Shown: positions 10,192 to 21,048 of the stretch, one piece after another
How the letters are laid out: the number at the start of each line of letters is the position of its first letter
Position numbering within the stretch: the first letter of the stretch is position 1
From: Isoetes taiwanensis
Taxonomy: Eukaryota > Streptophyta > Lycopodiopsida > Isoetales > Isoetaceae
Direction: 5' to 3'
Assembly: GCA_021234155.1 (NCBI GenBank)
Contig: JAJEKV010000513.1
Location: forward strand, 99,558 to 163,557
Length of the DNA stretch: 64,000 nt
Position numbers and translations under genes: made by a program
Notes under the pieces: generated by a model
What the model was told of the DNA's origin: nothing
The model's database searches: none
What the model saw: the letters and a program-made list of their open reading frames with translations, nothing else

Positions 10192-10670
10192 AACAGGGTT
10201 ATACTGTTGCTAGTTTTGGAACAATGGATCATCAATTTTTTGTATGAGTTAAAGTAGTATTATATAGCTTTACTTTAAGAATTTGCCTTTATGACAATAT
10301 CCTATCGGCATTATTTCATACTGTTTTTATAATATGAATATACATAGTGCTTTTCAACTGTATTCTCTTTAATCTTTGAAGATTACATTTTCGTTAACAT
10401 TGCTTTCGAAATCCTTATATTTATAATCTTGCCCTTAAAAAACTTTTTTCAATAAAACATGCATGTGACCTTATTTGTATTTGTAAAGTTCAAAAAAAGT
10501 TGTCAATATCATATCTCAAGAATATACACAATGCTTATCAACTGTATTTTTCCAATCATTGAAAAAATAGCAATATAGGTTTTATAATATACAATCAGAT
10601 GTGATATTAATAGATCAGGTATATAACCATGACTTTAAAAACTTATATTGAAACAAACAGGTATGTAGAC
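10192..10670. repeat. AT-rich 3' flank with about 199-bp imperfect tandem repeats
   Basis: Spacer between the B3 gene and the 3' end of the minus-strand RT. Segments starting near 10437 and 10636 are related (AAAACTT...AAACA-GCATGTGACC against AAAACTT...AAACAGGTATGTAGACC) and both continue as TATTTGTATTTGT-AAGTTCAAAAA. The second continues into the last codons of the RT gene. A further weaker copy (GAATATACATAGTGCTTTTCAACTGTATT) lies near 10336 with its partner near 10523. The 3' end of the retroelement is therefore partly duplicated downstream of itself. Confidence 0.55.
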
Positions 10671-12740
10671 CTATTTGTATTTGTTAAGTTCAAAAATGAG
10701 GATGCCCATATCATATTTCAGCCCTGGAAACGTTTGCTCATGCAAAACCCTAGTAACTTTGTGCCAAATGTCTTTCTTTCTGAACCCCTTACCTATAAAT
10801 GTATTTATAAGATCCAGTATGTCATTTGCTGCCCTAATGGGATTATTGTGCGCATATAGAAATGGCTGTAATTGAGAAATGATGACATTGCATGCCATCA
10901 AGTATGGTCTGCAACTACTTGCATGGATATACTTAGATACTTTAAAAGGTAATTTGCATCTCTTATCAAATCTGTACATTGCATATATCCCTGAATGAGG
11001 TGCAAACACTTCAATGCTAATATTGAGAAAATCAATCTTCCTTCCCATGGTATTGTCATTTTCATCATACATTGTTTCATCTTTTATGCCAAGATGTTCC
11101 AGATTGTATATCCTCAATTTTTCTTCATTGTTTTCAATGCCAAGATATTTCCTGATGTATGGGTTATTGATTCCCAAAATGTCATCCATATATCTGAAAG
11201 TGTTATTGAACATGGAAGCCTCCTGTAATCTGCCTTGTGCTATTAGTTTCATTATAAACTTAAGCTCAAACCAAGCTAAGTATGTATTGCACCATCCAGG
11301 GCTTGCAGCGAAACCCATTGGAATCCCCTTGATTTGTTTCCAGATACCATTATGCATAACAAGATAACAGTTATTCAAGAGCCAGATGTTCAATCTTGTA
11401 AATATGTCTTTGTCAAGCCTAGTCCAATAATTCCCATCAGGGACCCTGCACTTCCATGTTACTGCCACAGTCCCATTATTACTGACATGGTACCACATTT
11501 CAAAACCAGCATGTTCTTTTTTCTTAAATTTCCATGCCATATTGATAATCTGTTGCAATACATTGCATATACCATCCTCGCCATCCAATGGGATATTTTC
11601 ATAGCACTTTGTAATATCTGCTGTAAACACATCAGAAATCTTAGAAGGTAAATTGCAAACAACATCATATATGGAGTTGACTATCCATGACGCCCTAATC
11701 TTATTAGACATGAACAAGTTTGCTGCTTTACATTTCTCCCAACATATATCAGGCCATAGATCAATGATGAGATTTAATCCTGATGCAAGTATGGAGGCTG
11801 CTGTGGAAAAAATTGTATCATGTGCATTTGTAATCCACCTGTATTCCAACTTATGTGCTTTAAAAATCCCCAACAGATATGGCATGTTAATGCTGGAGTA
11901 GTGTCCATCACCAAGTATCCCTTGTAAGTCAGCCAGAATAATGTTGACAAGGTCTTCCTGTATCATGTCTACTTTAGCAAAGTCATTACTCTCAAGTCTT
12001 TTAGTAGCAGCCTCCCTAATGTGAACAGGGCAAATGAAAGCAGGGTTATTTGCAGCTTTGTCAACTGCTGCAGTATAAAGATTATTGACAATCCACTCAA
12101 TATTTTTAACAACTTTTTCATCATGGATAAGAAATTTCTTCATGATTCTCGAGTTATCCTTGATAAAAGCCTTAGCTTGCCACTTAGTCTCTTTTTTAAG
12201 CATAGCTTTACAATCCTCAATAGCTTTACTATCCATTTCTTCCAAGGCAGACTTGTGTATCAGAAAGAATTGTTCTATGGTATCCTCCATTTCTGCTTTG
12301 AATCTTTCCAGGGTAAAGGGTAGGTCAGGTATGTGATTCAACCCAAGTGTAAACCAGTGCCATAAAGTTTTACTATGCACAATACTTAAATCAGTAGTCC
12401 TAATATGACCAATGGAAGGATCAATATATTTCTTAAGCCCAGGGATGCAACATGGGCACGTATACAAATTATCCTCAGCAAATATCATTTTTGGCTTGTA
12501 AAACATGTCTTTAAGGTTGTCTGAGTATCTCCATCCAAAGATGGTGGAGTCCCAAATATCATAGCCAATATTACCAAAATGGCTACATAAGACAGTCTTG
12601 AAAATACTGCTGAACTTGATTCTATCTATAACTTTGGAGAAATATGTAAAGTGGACATATTTATTTTTTTGCTTGACTTTTTTGGTATGCAGTCTCCACC
12701 TACCATCTGCTCTGATGGTAAGTTCCCTCCTACTCTGCAC
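10671..12740 (-). CDS. Penelope/telomerase-like reverse transcriptase, 689 residues
   Basis: One uninterrupted reading frame. Visible in order: a Cys cluster (TCPCCIPG, residues 94-101); VDKAANNPAFIC (226-237), matching the DKG-type block upstream of the RT core in Penelope-like elements; MPYLLGIFKAHKLEYRWI (286-303), the usual P-K-x-H-K-x-x-x-x-R-x-I region; motif A FTADITKCYENIP (372-384, Asp375); motif B KGIPMGFAASPGWCNTYLAW (471-490); motif C RYMDDILGI (516-524); GRKIDFLNISIEVF (566-579); and a thumb-like tail ending in KGFRKKDIWHKV (651-662). All three catalytic Asp are present. There is a long insertion between A and B, as in telomerase. No GIY-YIG endonuclease is visible at either end, so if it is Penelope-like it is of the endonuclease-lacking sort. 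It is downstream of the partner ORF at 12888-14459. Start at 12740 is the first ATG; 147 bases separate it from the upstream stop. Confidence 0.75.
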   Translation of the reverse strand: MQSRRELTIRADGRWRLHTKKVKQKNKYVHFTYFSKVIDRIKFSSIFKTVLCSHFGNIGYDIWDSTIFGWRYSDNLKDMFYKPKMIFAEDNLYTCPCCIPGLKKYIDPSIGHIRTTDLSIVHSKTLWHWFTLGLNHIPDLPFTLERFKAEMEDTIEQFFLIHKSALEEMDSKAIEDCKAMLKKETKWQAKAFIKDNSRIMKKFLIHDEKVVKNIEWIVNNLYTAAVDKAANNPAFICPVHIREAATKRLESNDFAKVDMIQEDLVNIILADLQGILGDGHYSSINMPYLLGIFKAHKLEYRWITNAHDTIFSTAASILASGLNLIIDLWPDICWEKCKAANLFMSNKIRASWIVNSIYDVVCNLPSKISDVFTADITKCYENIPLDGEDGICNVLQQIINMAWKFKKKEHAGFEMWYHVSNNGTVAVTWKCRVPDGNYWTRLDKDIFTRLNIWLLNNCYLVMHNGIWKQIKGIPMGFAASPGWCNTYLAWFELKFIMKLIAQGRLQEASMFNNTFRYMDDILGINNPYIRKYLGIENNEEKLRIYNLEHLGIKDETMYDENDNTMGRKIDFLNISIEVFAPHSGIYAMYRFDKRCKLPFKVSKYIHASSCRPYLMACNVIISQLQPFLYAHNNPIRAANDILDLINTFIGKGFRKKDIWHKVTRVLHEQTFPGLKYDMGILIFELNKYK

Positions 12741-12887
12741 ATAGCAGAAAGAAATTTCAGTTAGAGTGAAATACTAGTTGGGATAAACCCTTTCAAGTTT
12801 TCAGAGAGTAAGGGCACTGTGGCCCAAAGAACTAAAGTTTAAACATATATATTTTAAATAATTTACCTTCTTTTATGCACTGTTGTA

Positions 12888-14459
12888 TCATACCCCAGAA
12901 CCTGAGGTCTGATTAGAACGAGTCCTAGTATAATCAGTGATCTTAGTAACCGAGGAACTTTCAGATCTGGCTGAAGTAGCAGAATTCCTATTCAGTTTGG
13001 GTGGCCTAAGTATTCCACTGGCCATGGTGTTACTGGACTGGGATCTTTTCTTGCTGCTCTGATAACCGAAACTAGCATTGTCAAACTGATGCGTATAAAG
13101 AAAAGAGATTGGCTTGATTGTTTTCTCAATGATGTCGACAACCTTGTAGTTTCCAAATTCACTCTTGAAGTCACAATTCTTGTCAGCAGCAAACCTGTGT
13201 GTCATGGCAATCATAATCTCCCTAATGGATAAATATCCAATATAGGCCAGAATAACAGTCTTCATAGGGTCAGATGCCAAAAAAGAGGAGAATCTTGCAA
13301 ACCTCATGCATATATTATCATTAGGCCAAATCTTCTCTAGGTTGTTGAGCATATGCCACAACAGATGATCTATCCATGTGATATTATCAGGGCATTTTTT
13401 GTCGGACATTTTATCACAGTTGCACTTTACAAACGGACAATATGTTCGCCAAATCTTTTTCAAGTAAAAGTCAATTCTTTTTTCTTCAATTTTTGCCATG
13501 TGCCCCTTTTGTCCAACAAAGAGTCCATTGCCCAGTTCACAAGTTCTACCCAGGAAATCCAACTTAAAAGGGAACTTACATTCAATTCTCTTGAAGGATT
13601 TGTTGAAGGCCAATGCATTGCTTTCTGCCTTTTGCACTTCATCTTTCTGTAATCTAGCCAGCATAATAAGAGATTCCTTACCAATGGGAGCAATCACACC
13701 AAGGTTTCTGCTGTTCCAGAGTGTGTGCTGGAACTGCTCTCCATGTATCTCAACATTTCTGTTAGACATGATAGGGAAAGGGCCACAATTGAAAAGGTTT
13801 AATTCCTTGATATTATACCTGAGCAATGCAGTCTTGATTTTGTCCTCTTCAGTTTGTGGCTGCTGATTATCTACTGCTACTGCTGCCTGGACCTGTTCTA
13901 GATCAGCAATCATGTTTATGTCAAAAAGACAATTGTCCAATAACTGAGGTGGACTATCAGGTTTGTCAGCTGTAACAACTTCAGAGTCATTAGGTGGATA
14001 TGATATTTTCAGAGAATTTGTGGCTTCTAACACAGTAAGGCCTTTGATAAATGCCATAAGATCAAATACATCATTTGTATCAGCAAGGATATGAGCAGCA
14101 GGAAGGCTAAGATAGGCTTGCTCAATAAGGGCTTTGCACTGCTCATAGTCTTTGGATTTAAAGCTGCATACTAGATTCAGTATCCTATCAAACCCAAGAA
14201 AAAGTATGGCAGAAATATCTCCTTCAGCAAGGCCACATTCTTTACTGATGAAAATCTTGTGTAATTCCTTAATCATAATGCATCCAAGCACAGTTTGTAC
14301 TGCCTTGTTAGGAGCAGTAATACCAGCTGCTGCATATCCAAAGTTACCAAGCTCATTATACCAACCTGGCCTGTTAGTGAGCGGTTGCTGCTGATAATTT
14401 GTGTGCTGGTTGCATACATTCAGAGTAATAGGGTCAATATTAACCTCAGCTCCTTCCTA
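12888..14459 (-). CDS. Conserved partner protein of the RT element, function unknown
   Basis: The first ATG (14291) gives 467 residues, but the frame is open upstream to 14459, where GATATTTTAG precedes GAAGGAGC as a good splice acceptor; the extra residues (NIDPITLNVCNQHTNYQQQP) look coding, so I take 14459 as the exon edge. No known domain is recognised. Conserved points, judged against the relative at 37.95-39.5 kb: CPFVKCNC and C300 (a C-x-C...C cluster), WIDHLLWHMLNNLEK (306-320), the LGVIAPIGKE region (197-205) and a DIIEKTIKPISF helix (386-397). The last 70 residues are Ser/Thr/Arg/Lys-rich and probably disordered. Position before the RT and the basic tail suggest an RNA- or DNA-binding particle protein, by analogy with ORF1 proteins of other retroelements; this is inference. 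Confidence 0.6.
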
Positions 14460-14545
14460 AAATATCAGAAAGTTAGAATAAAGGAATAGAATTTTTAATA
14501 TTCTATGTAGAAATTATTAAACAGTCACAGGAACAGGAACAGGAA

Positions 14546-14695
14546 GGTCTCTAAGGCTTACATTGGTAAGACCAATGATCAGAAATCGGGTTAAATATAG
14601 ACTAGCCTAAGACAAATCCTAAAATTTGACAAAGGATCCAAGTAGCCAAAAACTACTGGACTTATCTGACCCTATAAAGGGAAGCCTTAGAGACC
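14546..14695. repeat. MITE-like 150-bp element with 14-bp inverted ends
   Basis: GGTCTCTAAGGCTT at 14546-14559 is the exact reverse complement of AAGCCTTAGAGACC at 14682-14695. Internal hairpins (ATTGGTAAGACCAAT and AGTAGCCAAAAACTACT) are present. No clear target-site duplication at the borders. It lies in the intron-like gap of the RT element. Confidence 0.5.
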
Positions 14696-14974
14696 ATTGA
14701 GTTGAGTATAATCAAGAAGAGATAATTAGACTGAGTATGCAAGTAAAAAGTGAACAGAAAAACTGCAGATTTAAAATGTATTCAATAGGTACAAATAATG
14801 AAATACAATTGAGTATTATTGCCATCAAATCAACACAACTTAAGGGTGGAACCCAAAAGATATTACCTGAAGTATGTTAAAGAACATTAATTACATAGAA
14901 CCACAAAGTGTAGAAATCAGTTATAGTATTTTCTTCAAGTCCATCAACCACCACAAACTAGAAGAGATTAGGAG

Positions 14975-15066
14975 AAGAATGATTGGTTACCTGCAGTCAA
15001 ACAGATCACTGGTTAGCCTATTGGGTAACAGTGAAATTGACTAGCAGGTAAGCTATAATCATTCTT
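14975..15066. ncRNA. Long imperfect hairpin, miRNA-precursor-like or tiny MITE
   Basis: AAGAATGATTGGTTACCTGC at the left pairs with GCAGGTAAGCTATAATCATTCTT-type sequence at the right, and pairing continues inward (CAGTCAAACAGATCACTGGTTA against TAACAGTGAAATTGACTAG) to a loop of about nine bases. A 92-base fold-back with scattered mismatches is the shape of a plant miRNA precursor, but young MITEs give the same picture. No target or expression evidence is available here. Confidence 0.35.
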
Positions 15067-15789
15067 GGCATTTTCAGCCCTTTACCCAAGGATAAAAATG
15101 ATCAAGTGTCAGCATGTTATGTCACATAAAAACAATAATATTGCATTTTATTTAGCATGTTTGCCTACTGCTTACTGCAGTGTGTCATTCAGAATCCAAG
15201 GTATGCAGACCTTACTATGTATTGCCTACTGTTATATTTAATGGCAGATTCAGGCCCATATTCTTAAAGTATGCCTAATAAATGTCAAATGCGTAGAACA
15301 GATTAATATGCAAAATATGTATACTATAGATTTGTGCAAGAAAAACAGCTGGAATGCACTTAGGAGATATCATATAATGCCAAGCATGGTACATCTAAAA
15401 AATAGCATAAACAACCATACAATTAGGAGAAAGCATAAAACAGGAACATGAAGCATCTGCTAGCTGATTATAATAACAATTTATCCTAACTAACATCCCT
15501 ACCTAACATAAACCACAACAAGTACTAGATAATGTCTAAATTCAATCAGATTCATACCAGAAACCTTAAGGTTTATTTCTGTCCCAAAAATTTAAATGCC
15601 AATTAGATCTAATTAGCCTATGATGTAATTGCTGAGTTATAAAACCAGGAATAATATTCAATTTGAGGTATTCTAGATAGATCAGTCTAAAACCAATATA
15701 TGCCTATTGTGCTAAGTTAGAAGAAATACAAGAAATATAACAATGGGTAAACCTGATTGAGTGGTATCTCCTCCTCAATAAAATCGTCC

Positions 15790-16164
15790 TCATAAACTAT
15801 TTGAATCAGCTACATATTCAATCTCCATGCTCTTTCCTGCTACTTCTTTGGACTTGCCCATATTTGCAGCAGTATTTGAACATGGCTGGAGAGTAGGGAT
15901 GAATTTCGTGATGCTCCCACTGGCACTGCATTTGTTAGGATCAATCTTATGCAGTTTGCATAGCTCCATTAGCTGTGTCTTGGAAGGCTGGGGGCTAGGG
16001 TGCTCAATCCCTGCCTTTCTCAGTAACTCAATGAGTTTATGCCTAGTATGGCCCCTGTTTTGGGATCCCTCAGGGCGCCCAGCCATCTCTAACTCCAAGC
16101 AGTAGATAAGCATTAGATCCTTATATAGCTGGTATAACTTCGTTAGATGCTTTAATCCGCCCAT
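15790..16164 (-). CDS. Small SAP-like protein or first exon of the RT element
   Basis: A 124-residue reading frame. Residues about 40-75 (RHKLIELLRKAGIEH, then SKTQLMELCKLHKID) have the two-helix pattern of a SAP DNA-binding motif, a short fold found in chromatin and repair proteins. The remainder is polar, with an acidic end. It lies upstream of the partner ORF on the same strand across the intron-like gap, so it may be the N-terminal exon of that protein or a separate ORF1. Start at 16164 (MGGLKHLTKLYQLYKDLM) is the first ATG; an internal start (MAGRPEGSQNRGHTRHK) just before the SAP-like part is equally plausible. Confidence 0.45.
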   Translation of the reverse strand: MGGLKHLTKLYQLYKDLMLIYCLELEMAGRPEGSQNRGHTRHKLIELLRKAGIEHPSPQPSKTQLMELCKLHKIDPNKCSASGSITKFIPTLQPCSNTAANMGKSKEVAGKSMEIEYVADSNSL

Positions 16165-16982
16165 TAGTCTGATGTATTAGGCCTTAATTTTCATCTTACA
16201 AGACTGCTACGATCAAATCTAGGCCGCCAGATTAGTACCTGTATCTGTTTGTGGCTGATGATCCGGCCAGCATAGCTCATCCTTTATAACAGAAATGATT
16301 CTGTTACACATATAACCAGCTGTAAATAGATCGAAAAATGCCATGTAATCAGTTCACTTCCGCCATATCTTTAGGGTTAAGCCACTCCGTCGGATTAGAG
16401 TTCATACCATAGAGTTCGAGCTTGCCAACGTGGATACATGAATATTCCATGTATCAATTTTATGAATTATAAGCCCAATGGTTTTTTTTGTATGGGTTCC
16501 CATCAAGTGTATTGTGGTCCTATCTTCCCATACTAGGATTAAGAAAAGAAAGACTTGAATTTGGTTTAGTCAATGATGCTTCTAGTGCATTCATCCTTTA
16601 ATGTAGATATTTTTCATGTTTATTAAACCTTAGAAAATGTTAAATATAATCCATAGATTAAGTCATTGTTTTGATCTCCTTGAGTAAATAAAAACCATTT
16701 ATTCATAGTTTATGTACCACCAATACTTAAGGTTATTGCTTTCAAAAATTTATGTAACATGTCCATAGACCACTATTAACGTTTGGATAGTTATATGAGC
16801 ACATATGGATCAACTTATTAAATTAGGTACCATCAACCCTTGAGATTATTGCCCTTAGAGGTTAATGCAACATGTCAATAGACAAATATTAAAACTTGGG
16901 TTGTAATAAGAACACTTAGATTCCAGACTATGAATTAAGAGCAAACGGGATCTAAGGCTAGTGAGTAGAGTAGAGTAGTAAG

Positions 16983-16985
<3 letters not shown>
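16165..16985. other. Non-coding, AT-rich; probable 5' flank of the RT element
   Basis: No gene seen. It should contain the 5' end of the minus-strand retroelement, but I could not find a boundary, a target-site duplication or a copy of the 3' repeat here. Confidence 0.4.
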
Positions 16986-17345
<360 letters not shown>

Positions 17346-18400
17346 TGGTCTTTTTACTACCAACAATCAAGGGAACACATGGTCAAAGAACTTATTGGCA
17401 ATATTGTCACTAAATCTCAAACTATTTTGCGCGTTGTACACTTATGAGGGATCCTTATCTTCCAATTGAATAAATTGGCTTTCAATTAAAATGATTTAAA
17501 ATATAATAGTCCTGCAATGCATTAACATTCACAAATTGTGTTGGCTGCAACTGGAATGCATGCACTTCCTATAACCTATTCGAAAAATAAGCCTGCAGAT
17601 TCCAAAATCTATAGTTTCTATGTGAGGTTCACTATTTTATGAGCATGTAAATACCATAAGACTTTGCTAGCACAGAAGCTAGCACAGCCACAAGAAAGAA
17701 GAGCTCCTAAGCCTTCTAAGTATACGGACAATGTGATCGAAATTTTTGCATGAAACTTTTTTCATAAAGGTTTTAAGTTAAAGTGAAAGTCGTAGTCGCA
17801 ATCTACCTCTCTGTCAACATCTGGTCAAACTCACGGCCAATCTGTTGCTTCCATTTCTATCAAATCTCTAGTCAAACTCCCACCCAAAGTTCGACCAAAT
17901 AACGATCTAATGTGCAGTCAATTTTTGGTAGAGAACTTGTGAAAATTTGTTAGAGGATTGCATTAGACTCTACACATTGGTATACACATGATATTATCGT
18001 TTAGACTATCTTAAATTAATCGTTCATATGTGAACCATATGTTTCTTCATATCTAAACCTAGCAGAAATCATCATGCCAAAAGATGCAACTAATATTCTG
18101 CTTAGCTCTAGCTGAAGCTGGGGTAACATATCCAAATGCCACAAAACATGGAAATCAATAGACTACTTCGAGGCCATGTTTAAGCACAAAACAAATTGCC
18201 CTAAATATTTTGGACTACCACAGTCGTCGGATCTGTCAATCCTACGGCCCAGACTGTATGTTGAAGTCTCTGGACACCTCTCGTTTTGATTATGCTCATT
18301 TATGATTGGAGACGCCTATGATTTTAAGATGTCAAATACGAGTTTGCCTAAGGTTTTGATGGTATATCGAGCCTCTATACGGTTTTAGAATATGAAATAC
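17346..18400. other. Non-coding, no feature recognised
   Basis: AT-rich, without an open frame or family match. Its last 200 bases may be the body of the SINE-like element that starts at 18475 and reads to the left. Confidence 0.4.
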
Positions 18401-18402
18401 GG

Positions 18403-18475
18403 GGATTCGAACCTCTACCAAAATAACTCAATGTCCTAATAAGACTACTTTAACCAATCTAACTAGTCAGCTAAT
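18403..18475 (-). mobile_element. tRNA-derived SINE-like head
   Basis: Read on the minus strand, TTAGATTGGTTAAAGT resembles a pol III A box and GGTTCGAATCC (18403-18413) is a consensus B box, spaced about as in a tRNA gene. The anticodon arm does not fold cleanly, so it is not a tRNA gene. Plant SINEs have exactly such heads. The body would run towards about 18200; no poly(A) end or target duplication was identified. Confidence 0.45.
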
Positions 18476-18849
18476 GTGATTTGTTTTTATCTTAAATCCA
18501 TGTTTTTTTTTATAATAACCCATTGAATTGTTTTAGGGATATGGTCTATGGTTTCAAGAATTATATCTATATCAAATCCCCCTGGAACCCCCTGTTATTT
18601 TGCTACATATTGGCAACAACCTAAAATAATGCTCTACATTCTGAAGCTTCCTTTTGCAACCTCAATATGTCATCCCAGGCGTCTCAAATAATCAATTAGA
18701 CAACCAAATCGAAATACTGTGCACATGCCATGAATGACTGATCAGACATATGACGATGCCCTTAGAAAATATAACGTACCTTTTGAGACATAAAAAATGC
18801 AAGACACATTATAGCTTAAAAGATACATAGTAATTTATTACGTGCAATG

Positions 18850-19142
18850 CCATCATTTGTAATAAAGATACCAAACAAACTATCCACCTACATGCCTATG
18901 AAGAAAAAGGTAACAAACTTCTTGCATCTTGTTCCAACCAAGACAGGAACTACCCCTGGGAAATATTGGCCCAAAAAATTGCATGTCATTAAAATGCATT
19001 CATATTGGCCACACATAGAAGTAGTGTGTTGGAACACTGCTTACAACAAGCTTCTCCAGACCTATAAGTTTGCAAAGTGTGTGATTGTCCTATACCATGT
19101 TTGGTAATAAAGATACCAAACAAACTATTCACCTACATGCCT
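18850..19142 (+). repeat. Pair of 48-bp direct repeats 245 bp apart
   Basis: CCATCATTTGTAATAAAGATACC... at 18850-18897 recurs at 19095-19142 with three or four differences (both contain ACCAAACAAACTAT-CACCTACATGCCT). The enclosed segment has an 86-residue open frame without any family signature. It may be a small element or a local duplication. Confidence 0.6.
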
Positions 19143-21048
19143 AAAACTCAAGAGATGTAGAAATTAACAGATAATTTCTCTAATTCAAGGCATTGCAAAT
19201 CAAAGTGATCCAGGACTCGAAAAATTAAAGTCAATTTCAAGAGTCAAGATCGATGTTAACTCCACTTCTAAATTCAAAGTCATCCATTAGAAGCCCAAGT
19301 CATATTGGAAAAGTTCTTGGGATTTTCTTATATTCCAAAAATAGTATGGAGAATCCAAGGAGAAACATGCAAGGAAAAGGTCAAAATAAACAAAACAAAT
19401 TTTGTAGACATATTAAAGAAACTTAAGGGATTTAGTATACATGTTAAAGGTAATCTATATGTCTTTTGAGTCAGTGGCGAGACTCAAAGCACCATGTTTA
19501 TTATCCACAGCTCCATGGGAAACTATGTCATTCTTGGCCTGTGGAAATTTCTTGATGGTTAGACAACACAAGAACACTAGATAAAGTTACATAAGATGTG
19601 CCAATTCCAACTCTTATCATCCCGCAACCCAACTGGCACAAACCCACAGAATGCCTATGGTGACTGGAAAGGATGGAAAGAAAGCCAATGCTAAGATTAG
19701 GTGTTAAGATTTGGCAGGAACAGATCGACTACCTCCTCAACCTATGCTGCTGAAGCTATGGAGAGAAAACAAGAAATCAACAAACCCAAATGAGCAAGAT
19801 CTGCCACATGAAATTGAGATAAAATCGCATTTTCCTGCGAACCAACCTAGAGCAGCAACTTGGAACTTACCATTCGAGCAAAGTATACCGCCACGGAAAA
19901 AATCATGGCGACCATGACAACCATAATTTTGCAGATATTTGAACTCGGATAAAAAGATATTAAAACTCGGATGCAAGGCTTGCTGTGCGTTAGCTCAGAT
20001 TAGTTAAAATCGAAATAATCAGCTTATCTCTAGTGTGGTCTCTAATCTGGTACCCTATCCCAAGCCATTCTAAGAATGAGCTTAGAGCGGTAGGGAAAGA
20101 ATAATGACCCAAACACTATACTAATTCGGATTTAATTTAGGAAACCCAGCTTATTCATCAAATTGCAAATATATCATAAGACAGAATCCACACATGCGTT
20201 TTACCTGATGGTTTTTGCAGAAGTAGAAGAAATCCAGGCCACAGATCACGAATTTGCATGTCACTTGCAAAAACATGAATCCTTGATTGTGCTCATCAGA
20301 GCACATTCTTTTCATCAGACATTCTTTTCTTGTAAATCTATTCCAGCCAGCAGTTATGACTAAACATAACACACCGTGACACCGTGCACAAGGACTAAAA
20401 CTTAGGCCACAAGCCACTTTTGTCATTATCATATGTCATTGGCCAAGGTGCTGCAAATAAGGGAAAACTAGTTTAGATTCACATATATATTTCTTTTCAT
20501 TTACAATGTAGAAGTAAAAATTTGCAGAGTGTTTAAACAATCGTGCTCACAATATCAAATAATTCTATAATCCTTGAAGCCTAAATTCTAGCTGCAATGA
20601 GACTCTTATTTATCTTCAGTCAAGTCTCATGAGTTCTATGTGTCCAATCTCATTTTTTCCAAGTTTGTGACAATATAATTGTGTGAAACCAATGAGCCAA
20701 TGCAAGATCCTCAAGCACGATAATGTGGCCACTTAAGTCCAGTCGCTTGCATTAGTAATCAATATCCATGACACGCAAAATGACTGGAACAATATTTATA
20801 AAAACAGATTTGGTACTGATTTGTGGTCTTTTGCCGCATTGTTTGAGATTCCAACTGCAAGATTTCAAGTGGCACAAGACCACATAGCAAAATAAAACAG
20901 ATATCCTTGACTAAAGAATTTTTTTGTACTTAAACCAATGAGAGGAACCTGCACCTATGGTTCAATAGTGTCATTCAACTTCGTTTTGCCTGAGAATGGA
21001 AGCTGCACATGAACAACATGTTGCCAAACAAGGTAACGTTTAGGTTGC
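19143..21048. other. Non-coding, no feature recognised
   Basis: AT-rich sequence with only short, unremarkable open frames on both strands. No RNA gene or repeat boundary seen. Confidence 0.4.

Larger units (their letters stand above)
14460..15751 (-). other. Intron-like gap between SAP-like ORF and partner ORF
   Basis: About 1.3 kb without coding signal. On the minus strand it is bounded by a possible donor (CAATCAG then GTTTACCC, near 15751) and a good acceptor (TATTTTAG, 14460). Penelope-like elements are unusual among retroelements in keeping introns, so this could be a real intron. It contains two inverted-repeat structures, given as separate entries. Confidence 0.4.
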
